From Fasciola hepatica (taxonomy: Eukaryota > Platyhelminthes > Trematoda > Plagiorchiida > Fasciolidae), in assembly GCA_948099385.1 (NCBI GenBank), contig CANUEZ040000002.1:1921001-1985000 (forward strand): DNA of 64,000 nucleotides, read 5' to 3'. Positions 9,261 to 22,299 of the stretch are shown in pieces; position 1 is the stretch's first letter, and every line of letters begins with the position of its first letter. Below the pieces are notes generated by a model. It was given only the letters and a program-made list of their open reading frames with translations, was not told the DNA's origin and did not search any database. The translations under genes and the position numbers were made by a program.

Positions 9261-12200
9261 GCTTCATTCCATATCAGACAACTGGGTGGAATTCAGCTGC
9301 CTACATAGTTGGAACTATTCACCTTGTTAATTGTCTCTTCTGAAACCGCAGACTTCAGCGTTGGATGAATTTAGTCCTGCTGCAGAATTTCGCACTATAA
9401 AGATGTAAAAACAGACCACGGATATGGCTACGCAGCTATTTAGGCTATTCAGAGAAGAATGAGCAAATCTCTTGGATCCCATCCACAGAGCTTCTCACGT
9501 GACCAAGGTCACTGGTCATAGTTTCCATGTTTTGGACCAAGCACTGTTGCTCATCATTTAAGCACCTTCCGCTTCAGCGAACATAGCCCGCCAGGGAAGT
9601 CTATCAAAATGTTGAATGTGTGTGAAAGTTCTAAGGCCAACTCACTTTACATTCACAGAACTTCCCACTTGTACAGAGTGTAAAAGCTGGTATCACCATC
9701 ACCACCACTGGTTGGCAAATATAACCAGTTACCACCAGTTACAGTGTCTGGATACTGCACCACATAATATTCAGTCCGCTGTTCCCTGGGACATTAGACA
9801 ATGGATACGAACAGGCCCACTCGCCACCAAACGGCAGTTCGTAGACCATCGGATTTTCGAATAAACCTGTGCTGCAGAAGGTGTGAAAACCAATCGTTAA
9901 CGCACCCTTACTTGAAGGTAACCCTTATGTATCCTGTCACATATATTGTGTTGTAATAGCATGACTAACGAACAGTGAAACCGAGCTCCTCCATCAAATT
10001 CGTGTTTTCCCAATCCCGGGCTATCTTTATGGTTAAGTACATTGGCCGTTTCTGCGTCCAAACAACTGAGTCACATGATCTGATTGGCATAGTTTCACCG
10101 AATGTCAACAGCTTCAGATCTGTACGCAACAACGGTTCAAAAAATGAAATCACCTCAACTTTGTTTCGATTTCACCGGGTCCCCAGTAGATGATCCCGGG
10201 TTTTGCCCAAGGTGACCACCGTATGTTCTGAAATCCGTTAAGATATTCGTCGGTCTTTTCTACCAATGTACGCGTCACCAAAAGTACAGGTAGAATCCGC
10301 CAGTTGAAGAGGTTCGCGGCTGTCTAGATGAATCTCCCTCTCTTTCACACACACATAGACACTCATGTCACTGTCGCGTACCTAAACAACTCATTGTATC
10401 TTGTTGCCTATTGTTTTACTTTCACGACCGATGGAAGCATACAAAAGAAATTTGTCTCGCAACATTTTTTTCGCCTTGTTTGCAAAAGTTCATTTCACGA
10501 GCTAACTATCGATGATAAACATGGCACGCACATCCGACAGTGTCCAACGGATATGATTTCAAGGGTTCGAATTTCCATTTTGGCTGCCGCTACCAAAAAA
10601 GTAGCTAACTGTTGGCCTTGTACTACAGAATGATAGAGGCTGACATCGAAGAGAACATTCCGGTTTACAAGTGAGATTATATCCCGAGGCTGGGAAAAGA
10701 GTCTTACCGTCTTCCTCAAAACCCGCCCGTCAAACATTTGGGATATTACAACCGCCAAAAAATGTAATATCGTGTATGAGAAATATTCAGTAAACCCTTT
10801 TCAGAATGGAGGCGGTAGTTGAGTGTGAACGCTCTGGACTGGTCAACAGTTCGATGTAAGCTGACTTACTGCAGAAGCTGACTGAATAAAAGGAAACGTG
10901 GAACTCAGTCAATTTAAAAAAAACAGTTTCAATGCCAAATCCAAGTGCTCGTTACTAATGCAATGGATTTCTGTAAATTTTATATTCTGAATAACACGTA
11001 GATGTTGGTAGATTATAATTAGCCGGTGTTTCGGTTATTACAGGTCACCTTTCTAAGGCAAGGTTAGCCATCAACATTGATCAAAAAAATTTCATGATCT
11101 GATGCTCCCGATCAACCGGAATATTTTAAGTGGAATGAGCTGTAACTCAAGCGCCAAAAAAGATGCAAGTATGAATACCACTACCCTTACTTCAACTCTC
11201 ACACGTAATGCAAGAGATCATATAACCAAGGATTCACAAGATTCTCGGGTTCTCACATAGCACAGCTGTTAAAATAAAATTAGTCTTTATAAGAATCTAA
11301 AAAATATTTATCTGAGGCACGTTTCCCTAATCAGCTTTTTATACCTATTCTTTACTCGTCAAATGAGTTCAGGAATCTTCAGAATTTGCCATGCAAACAT
11401 TCTTCTGAAAGTGAAAAGGAAATTCGGATAGTCACCTCGTGCAAACAGACAGATTTTGTCAGCTTACTGCAAAGACTGTCTGTACTTCTTGTGGTAGGTG
11501 GAAAATTTACATACGCGAAAGTACTTGAAGAAATGCCGAACAAAATTCTCTCAGGTGTAAACAGAAAATGTAAATTCTATTTTTGTTTTGATCAAAATGG
11601 CGACAGCTCGTGAATAGAGAGCGGGCACCGTTGATTATCCCTGGTTCAAATTGTGAAACATGGTTTTTGAATTAATGACTTTATACCCCAAGCAATGAAT
11701 ACTGTTGTAATGAACACTTAAGAAGCCGGCATTTCCTCAACTGACTTTTGACTACCGATCTTTAAAACAACGAGTAGTTCGGATGTTTGCGGCGCAGTAT
11801 TCCTTTTCCATTAAGCATTTGATTACTAACAACCATGCCAGTAGGTAATGCTGATTTCGGAAATCCTGCGCAAAATAAACCACGAATAATTGACTCACTC
11901 AGGCAAATATTCTGTGCGATCGAACCAATTTGATAAGATCCCAAGGTTTTAGGTGTTGCTTTCAATATTGCTTCAGTATGTCAACATTAGTACACAGTGG
12001 TGTTTGGGGGTATGAAGTTTGAATCCTGATGACGGCGATGATACTGGTTGTGGACATTCATTCGCTGCTATCACGCGACTTACACTAAACCTGACCTACC
12101 TTATGTGGTTCTCAGCCACTCTAAGTCTTCGGGTAAGGTTACCTGCGATTTTCAAGTAATAACTGGGCTCTTGAGCAAACAGGGAATGAGAAAACTTTAT

Positions 12201-15060
12201 TGTAAAAAAAAACGGAATAAGACCAGTCCAGAGTAGAGCATGAACCAAACAGCTGTGTCCCGACGGAACTAGGAAAAACCTGCTAATAAAGTTCATGATT
12301 CATCATTTACCTTTCTTGATTTGTATGTTCGCATTCCAAAATGCAGTGTTTACAAAAAAGGAATTTTAAATTCCATTGGTGATTTAGATTATGTCGATCG
12401 ATAAATAATCACCGTGAAAGTAAAGGATGTATTAGTTATTCTTTTTACTTTTTCAATCAAGCTTTGAAATGCCAGTCGAAAATCGCACCACCATCTTAGT
12501 GAGTGATTTTTGAGGACGGGATAAGTTATACACTGAAATTTGGAAGAAATTCGGTAAAAAAAATCCTTCCTTTGTTTTGTGTGTATGCTGACTTACTTGG
12601 GATTAGTAGAGTGCTGAGTGCATTCATCTTCGAAGAAATGAGTACAAAAGCTGACCAAATGGATAATATTGAGTCCCATAAGGAAAGAAGTTAACACACG
12701 ATAAATGGTACACGAGAATAATGTGTGAACACTCGTCGCGAAAGTATAAATGAAATCGAACGAACTTTGGTGATCAGAACTTTTGGATTATTGGAGAATC
12801 TGGACTGACGAGTGATAAGAAATCCATGGTGAACTAGATCAACATCTCTATTCAAAAGCTCAGAAAAGTAACGGTAGGGCTGTTGAGTAAAACAGAGGTC
12901 ACGGGCTGAAGCTAGAGGTAAAGAGGACAGCCTGTCATCCTCAAAACTGTCTAAGTTTGAAGATTATCGATACTGGGCTGGATGTGGAAGAACCAAAGGA
13001 GATCGACATCAATATGCTCTATAGCGGCCTAGATAAGAACGAGTTTATTTGTGCGAATTTGCTCAATAAAATGAAGTTAGCTAAAAGTACAGCTAACTCC
13101 TACGTAGGACTCTGGACAGTTTGTACGTCGTTCGATGCCACAGAGCCGTTCAAGTTTTTAGTTCGATTGTACTAGTGACAACTGGTTTCCATTAACTGAA
13201 AACACAGTTCAATCACTGTTCGCGAATAGATGGACAGTAGCTTCGTTTCCTTAATTGGGTTATAGTGATTCTCCAGCAGTAAAATATGTTTTCATAACAT
13301 TTTCGTTCACATTACTTACTGGCTTTTCATTTGAGTTGTTCCTCGTTCCATAGGTTACTCTATAGATTTGGTTAGAAACTAGTAACTTGTGATACTGAAA
13401 CTAATTGAAGGTATTTGATGGAGTTTTTTCCTGGGCGGACGACCATCGTTAATTGTCACTGATAGATCAGAAGAGGAGAACCAAAGAGTACCTAAAAGAG
13501 TTTCTGAGATCCTGCTACCCATTCCGAAAAATAACCCATGATTCCGACCAGTAATTGCAAAAAGGAACCAGATGTTTTTACTGAAAGCTGATTAGTATCA
13601 AAAGGCTGAACAACAGTCAAGGAAAGCACATCAAGTGATAGAAAAATGCCAAAGAGTGGCATCCTTTTTCGTAGCTCAGACTCAGCAGGTCGGTTCACTA
13701 AGTTGAGCGGCTGGATCGCAAACCAGGTGAGGTGACGTCAGTATCACGTTTAGAGGGGCACAGAAAGAAGAGGATCGAGGATTAGGGACAATAGTGGCTA
13801 ACCGAAATTCGAGAGATAGATAGATAGAAAGTATATGTTACCACTAGAACGACGAGGGTGGCCAGGGGGGCACTGGCTTGTAGTGAAGATTGAATAACTT
13901 TTTTCATCGTAATTTGCCGAACTTTCTTGACTTTTCCTGACGATGAGACCTGCAAGTCTCCTCGAAATTTCGCTGAAATCGATCAGTCGGTTCACACACC
14001 AAGAACACCCAAATCGCTTTCGAGGACAGAATGACGAGGGGCCCATCTGAACACCACTAATATTTTGTATTATGTGGTCCGTTCTCACACAGGCTGATAA
14101 CCAAAGCTCTATCAGTTCAGGTTACCTGATTCTACGGATTCAAATTGCAACCGAATCACTTCTAGCACGGCAACTGGGCTCACCAACGGTTCTTTGTTGG
14201 AAAATCCTGTTCATCAAGACAACGTAACGATAACTTATCACTCTCTGAATGCGAGAAGCGCATGCTATTTAGGTCACACCAATTGGGTTCTTCTTGGCTG
14301 ATGACTCTTCCGAGATTGTATTCAGCTGGATTCATTACCTTTGTGAGGTCCACGTGTGTTGTGACTAGACAGGTACCTTTACGACTCACGCTTCTGAGGA
14401 CAGGAAGCGGAGGATATGAAACGAAATCATCGAGTAATTTCATTTCCTGAATGAACGAATGCAATAAGTTTTATTCACGAAAACAAAATGTAATTGGTTA
14501 ACGAAGGTACCAGTCTCACCTGCAGCAGAAACTCCGTAGAAAAAGTATCTAGAGTTCTTCCAGGAATCCGGAAGGCGTGCGCCAAAAATATACACTCTGC
14601 ACTGGAGGTTTCCAATCGTTTTGTTGAAAACTCACTGCTACACACTGTGCTGGAATTCACAAAAGTTCCAAACAGTCGTTATCGTTGAACAAACAAGGCT
14701 TTTATTGGTTGACGATATGCACGTGCTGTATGCGGTAGAGACCATTCAGTTTCTTCCTTCTTGAACAAAACTGGGATCTCAGCTGTTTCCGACAGGAATG
14801 ACCGGTCACAGCTTTTGCCCACAAAAGTGTCATACCGGCTATAAAATACAACAGCACACATGCCGAACAAAACCAGATCAATTCGACCATCAAATTGTGG
14901 TTGCCTATGTCCATAAAATCGAAGTACGTTTGAACTATGCAGCCATATCTGGGATTGTTTCAACAGGAGTTGAGATCTGGTCGATCTCCTACTGAAGACG
15001 TCACTTTTCCAGTGGATGGATTAGTCGTGGGACAACGAAGAACCTTTTTTTACTTCTCCT
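9260..15060. other. Intron DNA without recognisable features
   Basis: This is a mix of AT-leaning sequence with short spurious open frames. The segment 10990-11080 (GCCGGTGTTTCGGTTATTAC) weakly resembles the foldback family at 4905-5130. Three open frames of 60-100 codons (near 12957-13175, 13798-14088 and 14180-14464) show no family motif. I could not support any gene here. Confidence 0.35.
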
Positions 15061-15062
15061 CA

Positions 15063-15305
15063 GTTGCCCGACAAATTCGGGATCACCTCCGTTCGGTTGA
15101 AATCCTGACATACGTCGAATCCCAACTTATACAACTGATACTACTCTTTGTAGTAAAAAATAGACAATAGACATTATTCTTTATAGAGAGAGAGAGAGAG
15201 CGCGCGCGCGCAGTAGTAGTAGTGGTATCAGTAGTATAAACTAGAATTTGACCGTATGTCAGGATTTCAAACGAACTGAGGTGATTCCGAATTCTTTGAA
15301 AAGAC
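15063..15305. repeat. Foldback repeat with (GA)n/(CG)n loop
   Basis: The left arm 15070-15114 (GGTTGAAATCCTGACATACG) is the inverse of the right arm at about 15252-15295 (CGTATGTCAGGATTTCAAAC). Pairing extends inward through ACTGATACTACT and AGTGGTATCAGTAGTA. The loop contains a GA tract near 15186-15200 followed by alternating CG. This is a hairpin-type non-autonomous element by inference. Confidence 0.75.
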
Positions 15306-15659
15306 TGTACATGGCGTTTTGACATTTAGGGAAGCTATTTCATTATTCTGAGTTATGTTATACACAGTTTTTGAGTTAGTTCATCGCCAGAATGTTGTTG
15401 GAAAATAAGTATTTACGATAAGTGTCAGGGTATTTCGTTTCAAGTAAAGTGCAATGGACTCAGTGTGGCGTATCACAGTTGCGCTCCATTTCCCCACATT
15501 AGATTTCATATCACTGAAAAAAATCTCATCCTTTCGAATGCAGATGGATTTTTTTTTCTAGAATGTTTATTGTCGGTGTTATCAGGAAAGTATCCGTACG
15601 GGCACCTCTTTTTTCTTTTTTCTTACATGCTTACGCATGAGTGCAGTGGAAGAGGCATT

Positions 15660-15890
15660 TACCCCATAGCCACGAAGGCCCACTGCACTATTGGGGATAA
15701 GCGGAAACCAGATTCCGAGACTTAGGGTGGAGAAGAACCACACAAGGTCCCAATAGTCCAGGTGTGGTAAAGACCCGGATGACAGTGCATTACTGTCTAC
15801 CTCCAAAGGAACCGGTGGTGGCGGGGATTCGAACCTCGGACCTCTGAGGTAGTAAGCAAACGCTCTAAACCACTCGACCACTACCTCGTC
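15660..15890 (-). mobile_element. SINE family 1 (tRNA-derived), copy a
   Basis: On the minus strand the element starts with a tRNA-like head: an A-box-like TGGTCGAGTGG at 15880-15870 and a B box GGTTCGAATCC at 15835-15825. The head is followed by a body with GACCTTGTGTGGTTCT, then CTTATCCCCAATAGTGCAGT. The same body follows the heads at 17905-18110 and 34805-35075. This is a Pol III-type SINE mobilised by a partner LINE. Head secondary structure is degraded, so it is not a functional tRNA. Confidence 0.85.
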
Positions 15891-16389
15891 TTTCCGTCAA
15901 GGTTTTCTCTGTCATCGTTCCAAAATGGACTTCGCTGTATCACCAAGAAAGTAGGCTTCGTGCTTCTTAATTACTAGAGGGATCTTCCCGACCAATGCTG
16001 GATGGTATTCAAAACAAACACAGACTTTTCTAGATTTCCAGTTTTCAGTGAGATTCAACAGTAATCTCACCAGATTCAGGTAATCTGAGGCACTGATAAG
16101 CGAATGTGACAATAATGTTGCTGGTGTTGGATAATTTTGTAGCACGACCGAAGCTGAAATTAGGCGTTCGCGAGTCAGCTGCTGAAAATACAAATAACAA
16201 ATATCTGTGACTTCGTGAAGCTCCTACGAGGAAATAAGCAGTGAACCATTGCTTATTTCACCATCGATCATGTTGAGTATTTGTCTGACGGCTGCAGCGT
16301 CTTAGAAATCGGATCAACATTCATTTCATCATTCCAGTAACTTCATCAATGAGTAAGTTATTCTGCCTTTGAATAGGAAAATATGGAAT

Positions 16390-16500
16390 CTATGAGCGTC
16401 TGCCCGGCAGGCGGAAGGTCGCCGGTTTGATTCCAGCTCGTGGCGTTAGACTTTTGGATGCGAAAAATGCAAGTGGATTTTCTATTGCCCAAGAATGTGG
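16390..16500 (+). mobile_element. SINE family 2 (tRNA-derived), partial copy
   Basis: A tRNA-like 3' half with B box GGTTTGATTCC (16424-16434) and CAGCTCGTGGCG is followed by a body with GCGAAAAATGCAAGTGGATT. The same head-body junction occurs in the full copy at 45053-45218. The 5' part of the head is truncated or diverged. Confidence 0.8.
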
Positions 16501-17334
16501 AAAATTAGGTAGAACCAGAGGAAAACCGTGAGAAGATAACTGTGTGTCTGGAGCTAAGTTCGAAATCATAGATGTTTGTCCAACTACTTTGTTTGAGCGA
16601 GCGGTTTGTACACCTACATTAAAGTAAATAGCTAAGGAAGCTGTGATCTTACAAATATTGAAGTTCACCCGCGAGACACTGGAATTCCCTTATGCCCCTT
16701 TATTTACTCGTGCGATTTCCGTTTGTGCGTCTTTTGCTCGTATGTAACACACTATCTAGACCTAATCGGCCGATTGCGTGTGACCCCATAACGATGACAG
16801 ATGACAATGAACCACGTTGGCTCAATTTCGTACGACACGTCTGTCATGTCTGGTTAACCTCATGCGCACTACACGGACAACCGATCAATATTCCTCTCAT
16901 GAACGGTCATACGTCTGCTTTGCCTCGATCTTTAATCATACTCCGGTGACAGCTGCATTGACTTATCGATTTTCCCGTGTACTGATTCGCCTTGCTCTTT
17001 TGCGCGTGACAGTGTATGCAGTTTAGCTCTTTTTGCAAACTCGCTTGCGTGCGGCCTACTAACCGGCTACAGCCGGGTTTTGTGTTTACGTCTCTACAAA
17101 TAAATGCAGCGCCAAACATTGTGTGTTCTACTACTGAATTCGAACACAACAACGTCTAACTACGGTCAAGTGGTGTCTCGTCAGCTTTTGGCAAACGTGC
17201 TTACGTTGCTGTGATTTCGGATAACGTTTTATTCAGCCCCGTGGATTGAATGAGCTGTGAAATGGCTCAAGGCCGGAAATATGCGCAAGCTTAGATCAGT
17301 TCATTCAACTATCGACTTCTCACTTTTGTTCTCT

Positions 17335-17695
17335 AGTTTTGTTTGCTACGTCTGAGCATCATGTAGTCAAGAGCAAGACGAACAGAAGCATAAACAGCAA
17401 ACGAGCCGAAAAACCAAAGTTATAAGTGGAAATCATGAAGACAAAGTAGGTGTTCGAATACAACAACACCACTGGCCGCGACATATAGCCACATCACCCA
17501 ATAGTTACAACCTTTTGGTGGACGGGTCACGTGGACCTCAACCCCGAAGTCTAACACGCCCTACTTGGCCAAGTCCACTGATCAAGGCCTTCATAGCTTT
17601 TTGCCATATTGTGGACTGACCACCACGACCTCCCTCCGAACTACTACCTGTCTCGGCGATCAGAGTACCCCGAGGAAGTCTATCGGTGAGCATGC
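17335..17695 (-). mobile_element. LINE-A 3' end fragment, inverted
   Basis: This is a 5'-truncated antisense copy of the LINE-A 3' terminus. Bases 17428-17650 match the reverse complement of 21955-22177 with no mismatch that I could find over 223 bases. Similarity continues with differences on both sides, to about 17695 and about 17335. It encodes only the end of the C-terminal domain and the 3' UTR. Short 5'-truncated copies are typical of target-primed reverse transcription. Confidence 0.9.
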
Positions 17696-17904
17696 TTCAG
17701 CCGCTTCGATACCGTATTCCCTAAGTATTCCAGACATACTGAGAAAATATCGATGCTCGAACAAAGTTGGATTTAATCACGATATAACCGTTTATAGAAC
17801 CGTTGGTAGGCAATGTACCGGCCAATAAGAAAGTGATTCGGTCACACTAGGATGAAATAATTATTTGGTTATGGGCACGTACCACCGATTGCTTTCTGTT
17901 TTCG

Positions 17905-18110
17905 TGACAGTCGGTGGTCGAGAGGTTTAGATTGTCAGCTTATCGCCTTGGAGGTCTGAGGTTCGAACCTCACGTCTGAACTACTGGGACCTGATGTGGT
18001 TCTCCACTTCAGTTATCAGGGTCTGGTTGCCGGTTATCCCAGCAGCGCAGTAGATCTTGGAGGTTATCAGGTATATTCCCCCCCCCACTGTACTCGTGCG
18101 CATCGCACTA
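17905..18110 (+). mobile_element. SINE family 1 (tRNA-derived), copy b
   Basis: The A-box-like region GGTGGTCGAGAGGTTTAG and a B box GGTTCGAACCT (17960-17970) form the tRNA-like head. The body continues with CTACTGGGACCTGATGTGG, then GGTTGCCGGTTATCCCAGCA, up to a run of C near 18078-18086. The head-to-body junction is shorter than in copy a. Confidence 0.85.
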
Positions 18111-19090
18111 AACCGCGTTGCGCCGTGAGCTGGTGACGTGGAATTACCACATTTTGTGATAATTTGCGTCACAACACAAAAATTTACAGCGAACAGTCCA
18201 GAATGGTTAATAAGAATGTTTTTTAAAGTAGATTCCACCTAGACTCATTAACACAGGAATGAGTGGAAACAGGTACAGCAAGAAAATATTTTACCTCAGG
18301 TGTAAAGTCCTCATCCATGATCATAAGCAGGCAGTAATCCAATATGATAGCGAGAAAAAAGAAGATCCACAATCAGGAGAGCGCAAATGGACTTGGCAGT
18401 GCAGAACTTTGGCTATGATGAATTCGGTAGCTAGAAGTGAATAAAAATCCCCTCTCATCGGCAAGAAAGCCGCGAAGACAACTCGTTCGTAATAAATGGT
18501 GAGAACGGAGCACAAGCAGCTTGCGTCCGTCGAAATAACACATCGCTCTGCTCTCAGACACATCCGTATCGGTGACAGTTCGACTGAAGTCGGAAGTGGA
18601 TTTGCTTTATGTTTCGTCGCCATTTTTCCCGAAGACAAATGAAAAACCGTTTATCTACCTTCTGAATTAAATAACATCAAAAGCTGTGTCATGTTCATTG
18701 TGCAATGAACACTGTTTTGCAATGTTCTTTCCCATATTTCTCCACGAAGGACTGCTGCTGCATTCAACAATACAACGATACCTTTCTTACTCAAATAATC
18801 CGACAACATTATAGAGAAAGGTAAACGATACCGAGAAATTCCCTTTTGGGTAACTTAATCTGTTGGCTAATACAGTGACACACGTGTATACATAAACTTG
18901 CATCAACATGCAAAATTGAAATCGATTTAATTCGAACCCTAAGTGGACGGACAAAAAATGCGTAACGTTTAGTCTAATTTCACTTCAGTTGTCATTTGAA
19001 CTAGTTGGCATCAAGCTTTACTCAAAGGCCCAAAAAACACAAAGATAATGCATAATTAAGAGTTTATCATAGCTTGAGTCAGTCAATGAT
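18110..19090. other. No recognisable feature
   Basis: Short open frames occur on both strands, but none shows a motif or repeat identity that I can support. Confidence 0.35.
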
Positions 19091-19094
19091 CCGT

Positions 19095-19360
19095 GCCAAG
19101 TGATCTCTCACGATCAATTAGAGGCCCTATGATTACAGTCATTTTCGTCGGGAGCCTTCAAAAGCCTCCAAAAACAGCCTCTGCTTTGGGTTCAGACGGT
19201 TTATTTTCCACTTTTCTCAAATTTGGAGAAATTCTACTATCCAAAATAATTACTGCCCTCACCAACAAGTCCGTTGATGTCAGCACTATTCTTGTCTCCT
19301 GAAAACCCTGAATAGTGGTGTCTGATCCTAAACACTCTGCTAATGACATTTTGTCAAGAA
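19095..19360 (+). pseudogene. LINE-B RT N-terminal fragment (left part of interrupted copy)
   Basis: The segment parallels the LINE-B copy at about 43737-43945. Shared landmarks are CTCAAATTTGGAG, the GTTGATG-GCTATTCTTG stretch, CCCAAACACTC-like text and GACATTTTGTYAA. The encoded text (SALGSDGLFSTFLKFGEILL) is the conserved region just before RT motif 1. It stops where LINE-A begins, and LINE-B C-terminal sequence resumes at about 22300. Confidence 0.75.
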
Positions 19361-22190
19361 GTCCACACTCCATATGAGACAAGGGAACAAGCTGCGCTCG
19401 CCAGAACTCTTGGAAATCTCAAAATAGATGTAAGTTTTGTCTCTGAAACGCGCATACGAGACCCCACTTCTGTGATCACTCCTCGCACAGCAGATACGGA
19501 CTCCAGCTCTCGCTTCACTCTTCACGTGTTGGATGATTCGGTTTCCAGTGCTCGTGGTCAGGCTTGCGTTGGAATTGTTTTGAGCATGAGAGCTGTGCAT
19601 GCACTGCTAGACTGGATTCCAGTCAGCAGTCATTTGTGTGCAGTTCAGTTGAACGGTTCTGTGTATTTCAACAGAAACAAACTGAGGTATCGACGCTTAT
19701 TCGTCGTGTCTGTGTATGCGCCCACTGACTGCAGTTCCTCTGAGACCAAGGACGAATTCTTCTAGGATTTGTCTCACCTGGTTTGAAGAGTGCGTTCAGC
19801 AGACGTGGTGTTCATTGCTGGGGATTTTAACGCCCATGTTGGTCCTTTAGTAGATTCCAAAAGACATTTCGGAGGCCCATCTGTAATCCCAGCCGATCGT
19901 ACAGATAACGGTGATCGTCTCATTCAGTTGTGCTCTGTCCACAGATTATTTCTGGCGAGTATAAACTTCTGCCATAAGAAAAGGCATAAATTGACATGGC
20001 GTCCTCCTACGTCTTAACAACGTTGGACTCAAATTGACCGTACTGTGATTGGTCACCCCTAGGGTGGGTCAATTAAAGATTGTCGTTTTTTTCGGTCTAC
20101 ACCTGTAGACTCAGACCATTTCTTGGTACTTGCTCGCTTCTGTTCACCTATGGTTTGTGGCGACACCAACAATAAAGCCACTCGATCTGTGCAGTAGCTT
20201 CTAGACGATAACCGATGATCTGCTTATCAGGCAGAGCTGTTTACACAGTTATCGATGCAGCCAGATGTCCGGGACCCAGATGAACGCTGGCCACAGATCA
20301 AGGAAGCCTTGTATGCCGCTTCGAATTCCACCCAGGACTCTGGTTCGATTAGGCCTCACAAACGATGGATATCTTCGACATCAGTTGCTGTGTTAAGTGC
20401 TCGCAGATCCATCCCCCTGGATGCCACATTCAATGAAGTAAGTAAATCCCTGAGACACCAGCTGACTAGAAGCCTGATAAATGACCGTGAGCAGTAGTGG
20501 ATTGCGAAATGTAGGGGAATGGAAGAGGCTGCATTTATTGGATTGATTGGAAGTACCGGTCTATGGAGGCACGGTGCAGGTGAGTTAACGAAGAAATCCG
20601 ACGGCTCACTAATTCATCCTCAAGGACAATTCAGTTGGCCAACTTCAACAGTGGACCTTCCCAATATACCTGCCAGAGAAACGATGCAGGTGGATATCAA
20701 CCCTCCGTCAGAGACAGAGATTATGTGGGAGATGGGTTACTCGAAAAGGTATAAAGCCGCTGGACCGGATTGGTTGTCTCCATCTTTTTTCAAGGATGAA
20801 TGCAGAATTTTGGTTTCGGAGTTGACAGATTTTCTTGTGAAAACCACAGAAGAATTATTTTCGTAAGTTTCGCGTCCAAAATTTTCACCAGGCTTATTCT
20901 CTGCCGATTACCCAGTGCCCGCAAAATGTGTACTCGAGAGAATCAAGCCGGTTTCAGACCCGGTCGGGGTTGTATCGACCACATCTTTACTCTTCGGCAA
21001 ACCTTAGAACACAAACACATCTTCCATAAGCCTACAATCTTTGTCTTTCGTGATCTGAAAGCGGCGTTCGATTCAGTCTACCGGACAGTTCGCTGGGACG
21101 GCTTCTCATTGAAGGGTGTGCTAGAGAAGTTTATTTCTCTTTTCCAATGCTTGTATGCAAACAGCCGAAGATGGGTTCGTGCTTACGGTGATCTTTCATC
21201 CGAGTTCACCACGGAAAGTGGTGTTCGTCAGGGTTGCCCACTTTCACCATTCCTCCCCGATTTTGTAATGGAATTGATTCTTGTGCAAAACTGTGATGCA
21301 TCGATCGTCGCAAAGACAGTAAACTGTCTGACTCGGAATACGCGGACTATATTGTTCTTCTGAGCTAAGATCCAGGTAAGTTGCAAGCTCTCTTAGATAG
21401 CCTAAACAATAGCGTAGCTAAGTTTTGGATGCATTTCGAACCTTCAAAGTGTAAAATACTTCTGCAGGACTGAATTGGCTCTACGCCAATCATCGTGTTT
21501 GCAGGAGAAGCTGAATTCCATTAGCTTTGTTACCTAGACAGTTACTTCTCGTCAAGTGGACAGACATCAGCTGAAATGTCATCACGTATACAGAATGCGC
21601 GGTTGGCTTCTGCCAACCTCAACCATTTGTGGCGCCGGCGTGACATCCGATTGTCTATTAAGGGTTGAGTGTGCACTGTGGTGTTTAGATCCGTTCTTCT
21701 ATACGGCTCAGATACATGGCCAATCAGGGTAGAAGATAGACGAAGAATGTTGGTGTTCGAACATCGATGTCTCCATAGCATTGCCCAAACATTGTGTAAA
21801 CACCGTATCAGCAATGCTGAGCTTAAACGTAGAGTGCTGGGAACCAGATATCACTCTCTGTGACAAACCCTGAACCTAAACAGGTTAAAATAGCTGGGAC
21901 ACGTATTTTGCGTGCTCACCGATAGACTTCCTCGGCGTATCCTGATCGCCTAGACAGGTAGTAGTTCGGAGGGAGGTCGTGGTGGTCAGTCCACAATATG
22001 GCAAAAAGCTATGAAGGCCTTGATCAGTGGACTTGGCCAAGTAGGGCGTGTTAGACTTCGGGGTTGAGGTCCACGTGACCCGTCCACCAAAAGGTTGTAA
22101 CTATTGGGTGATGTGGCTATATGTCGCGGCCAGTGGTGTTGTTGTATTCGAACACCTACTTTGTCTTCATGATTTCCGCTTATTTTTTCT
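19360..22190 (+). mobile_element. LINE-A non-LTR retrotransposon, longest copy (inactive)
   Basis: The element encodes, in broken frames, an APE endonuclease and a reverse transcriptase for target-primed insertion. Endonuclease landmarks are SETRI near 19450, GDFNAHVG near 19812 and SDHFLV near 20115. The linker follows, then the RT with ENQAGFRPGRGCIDHIFTLRQ, motif A DLKAAFDSV and motif B ESGVRQGCPLSPFL. The C-terminal domain has VLLYGSDTWPIRVEDRRRM, VFEHRCLHSIAQ and RISNAELKRRVLG. Motif C reads YADY (21339-21350), so the second catalytic Asp is lost. In-frame stops (for example after WRPPTS near 20017) and frameshifts also disable it. Flanking LINE-B parts on both sides show that it probably inserted into an older LINE-B. 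The 5' end is placed only approximately. Confidence 0.88.
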
Positions 22191-22299
22191 CATTTTCTTG
22201 GATCTTTTTCACTTTACGCTTCTATTACTTTCGCCCTTGACTCGACGATGCTGGAAGGTAGCAAACGAAACCAGAGCGCAGAATTGTGAGGTTATTGAT

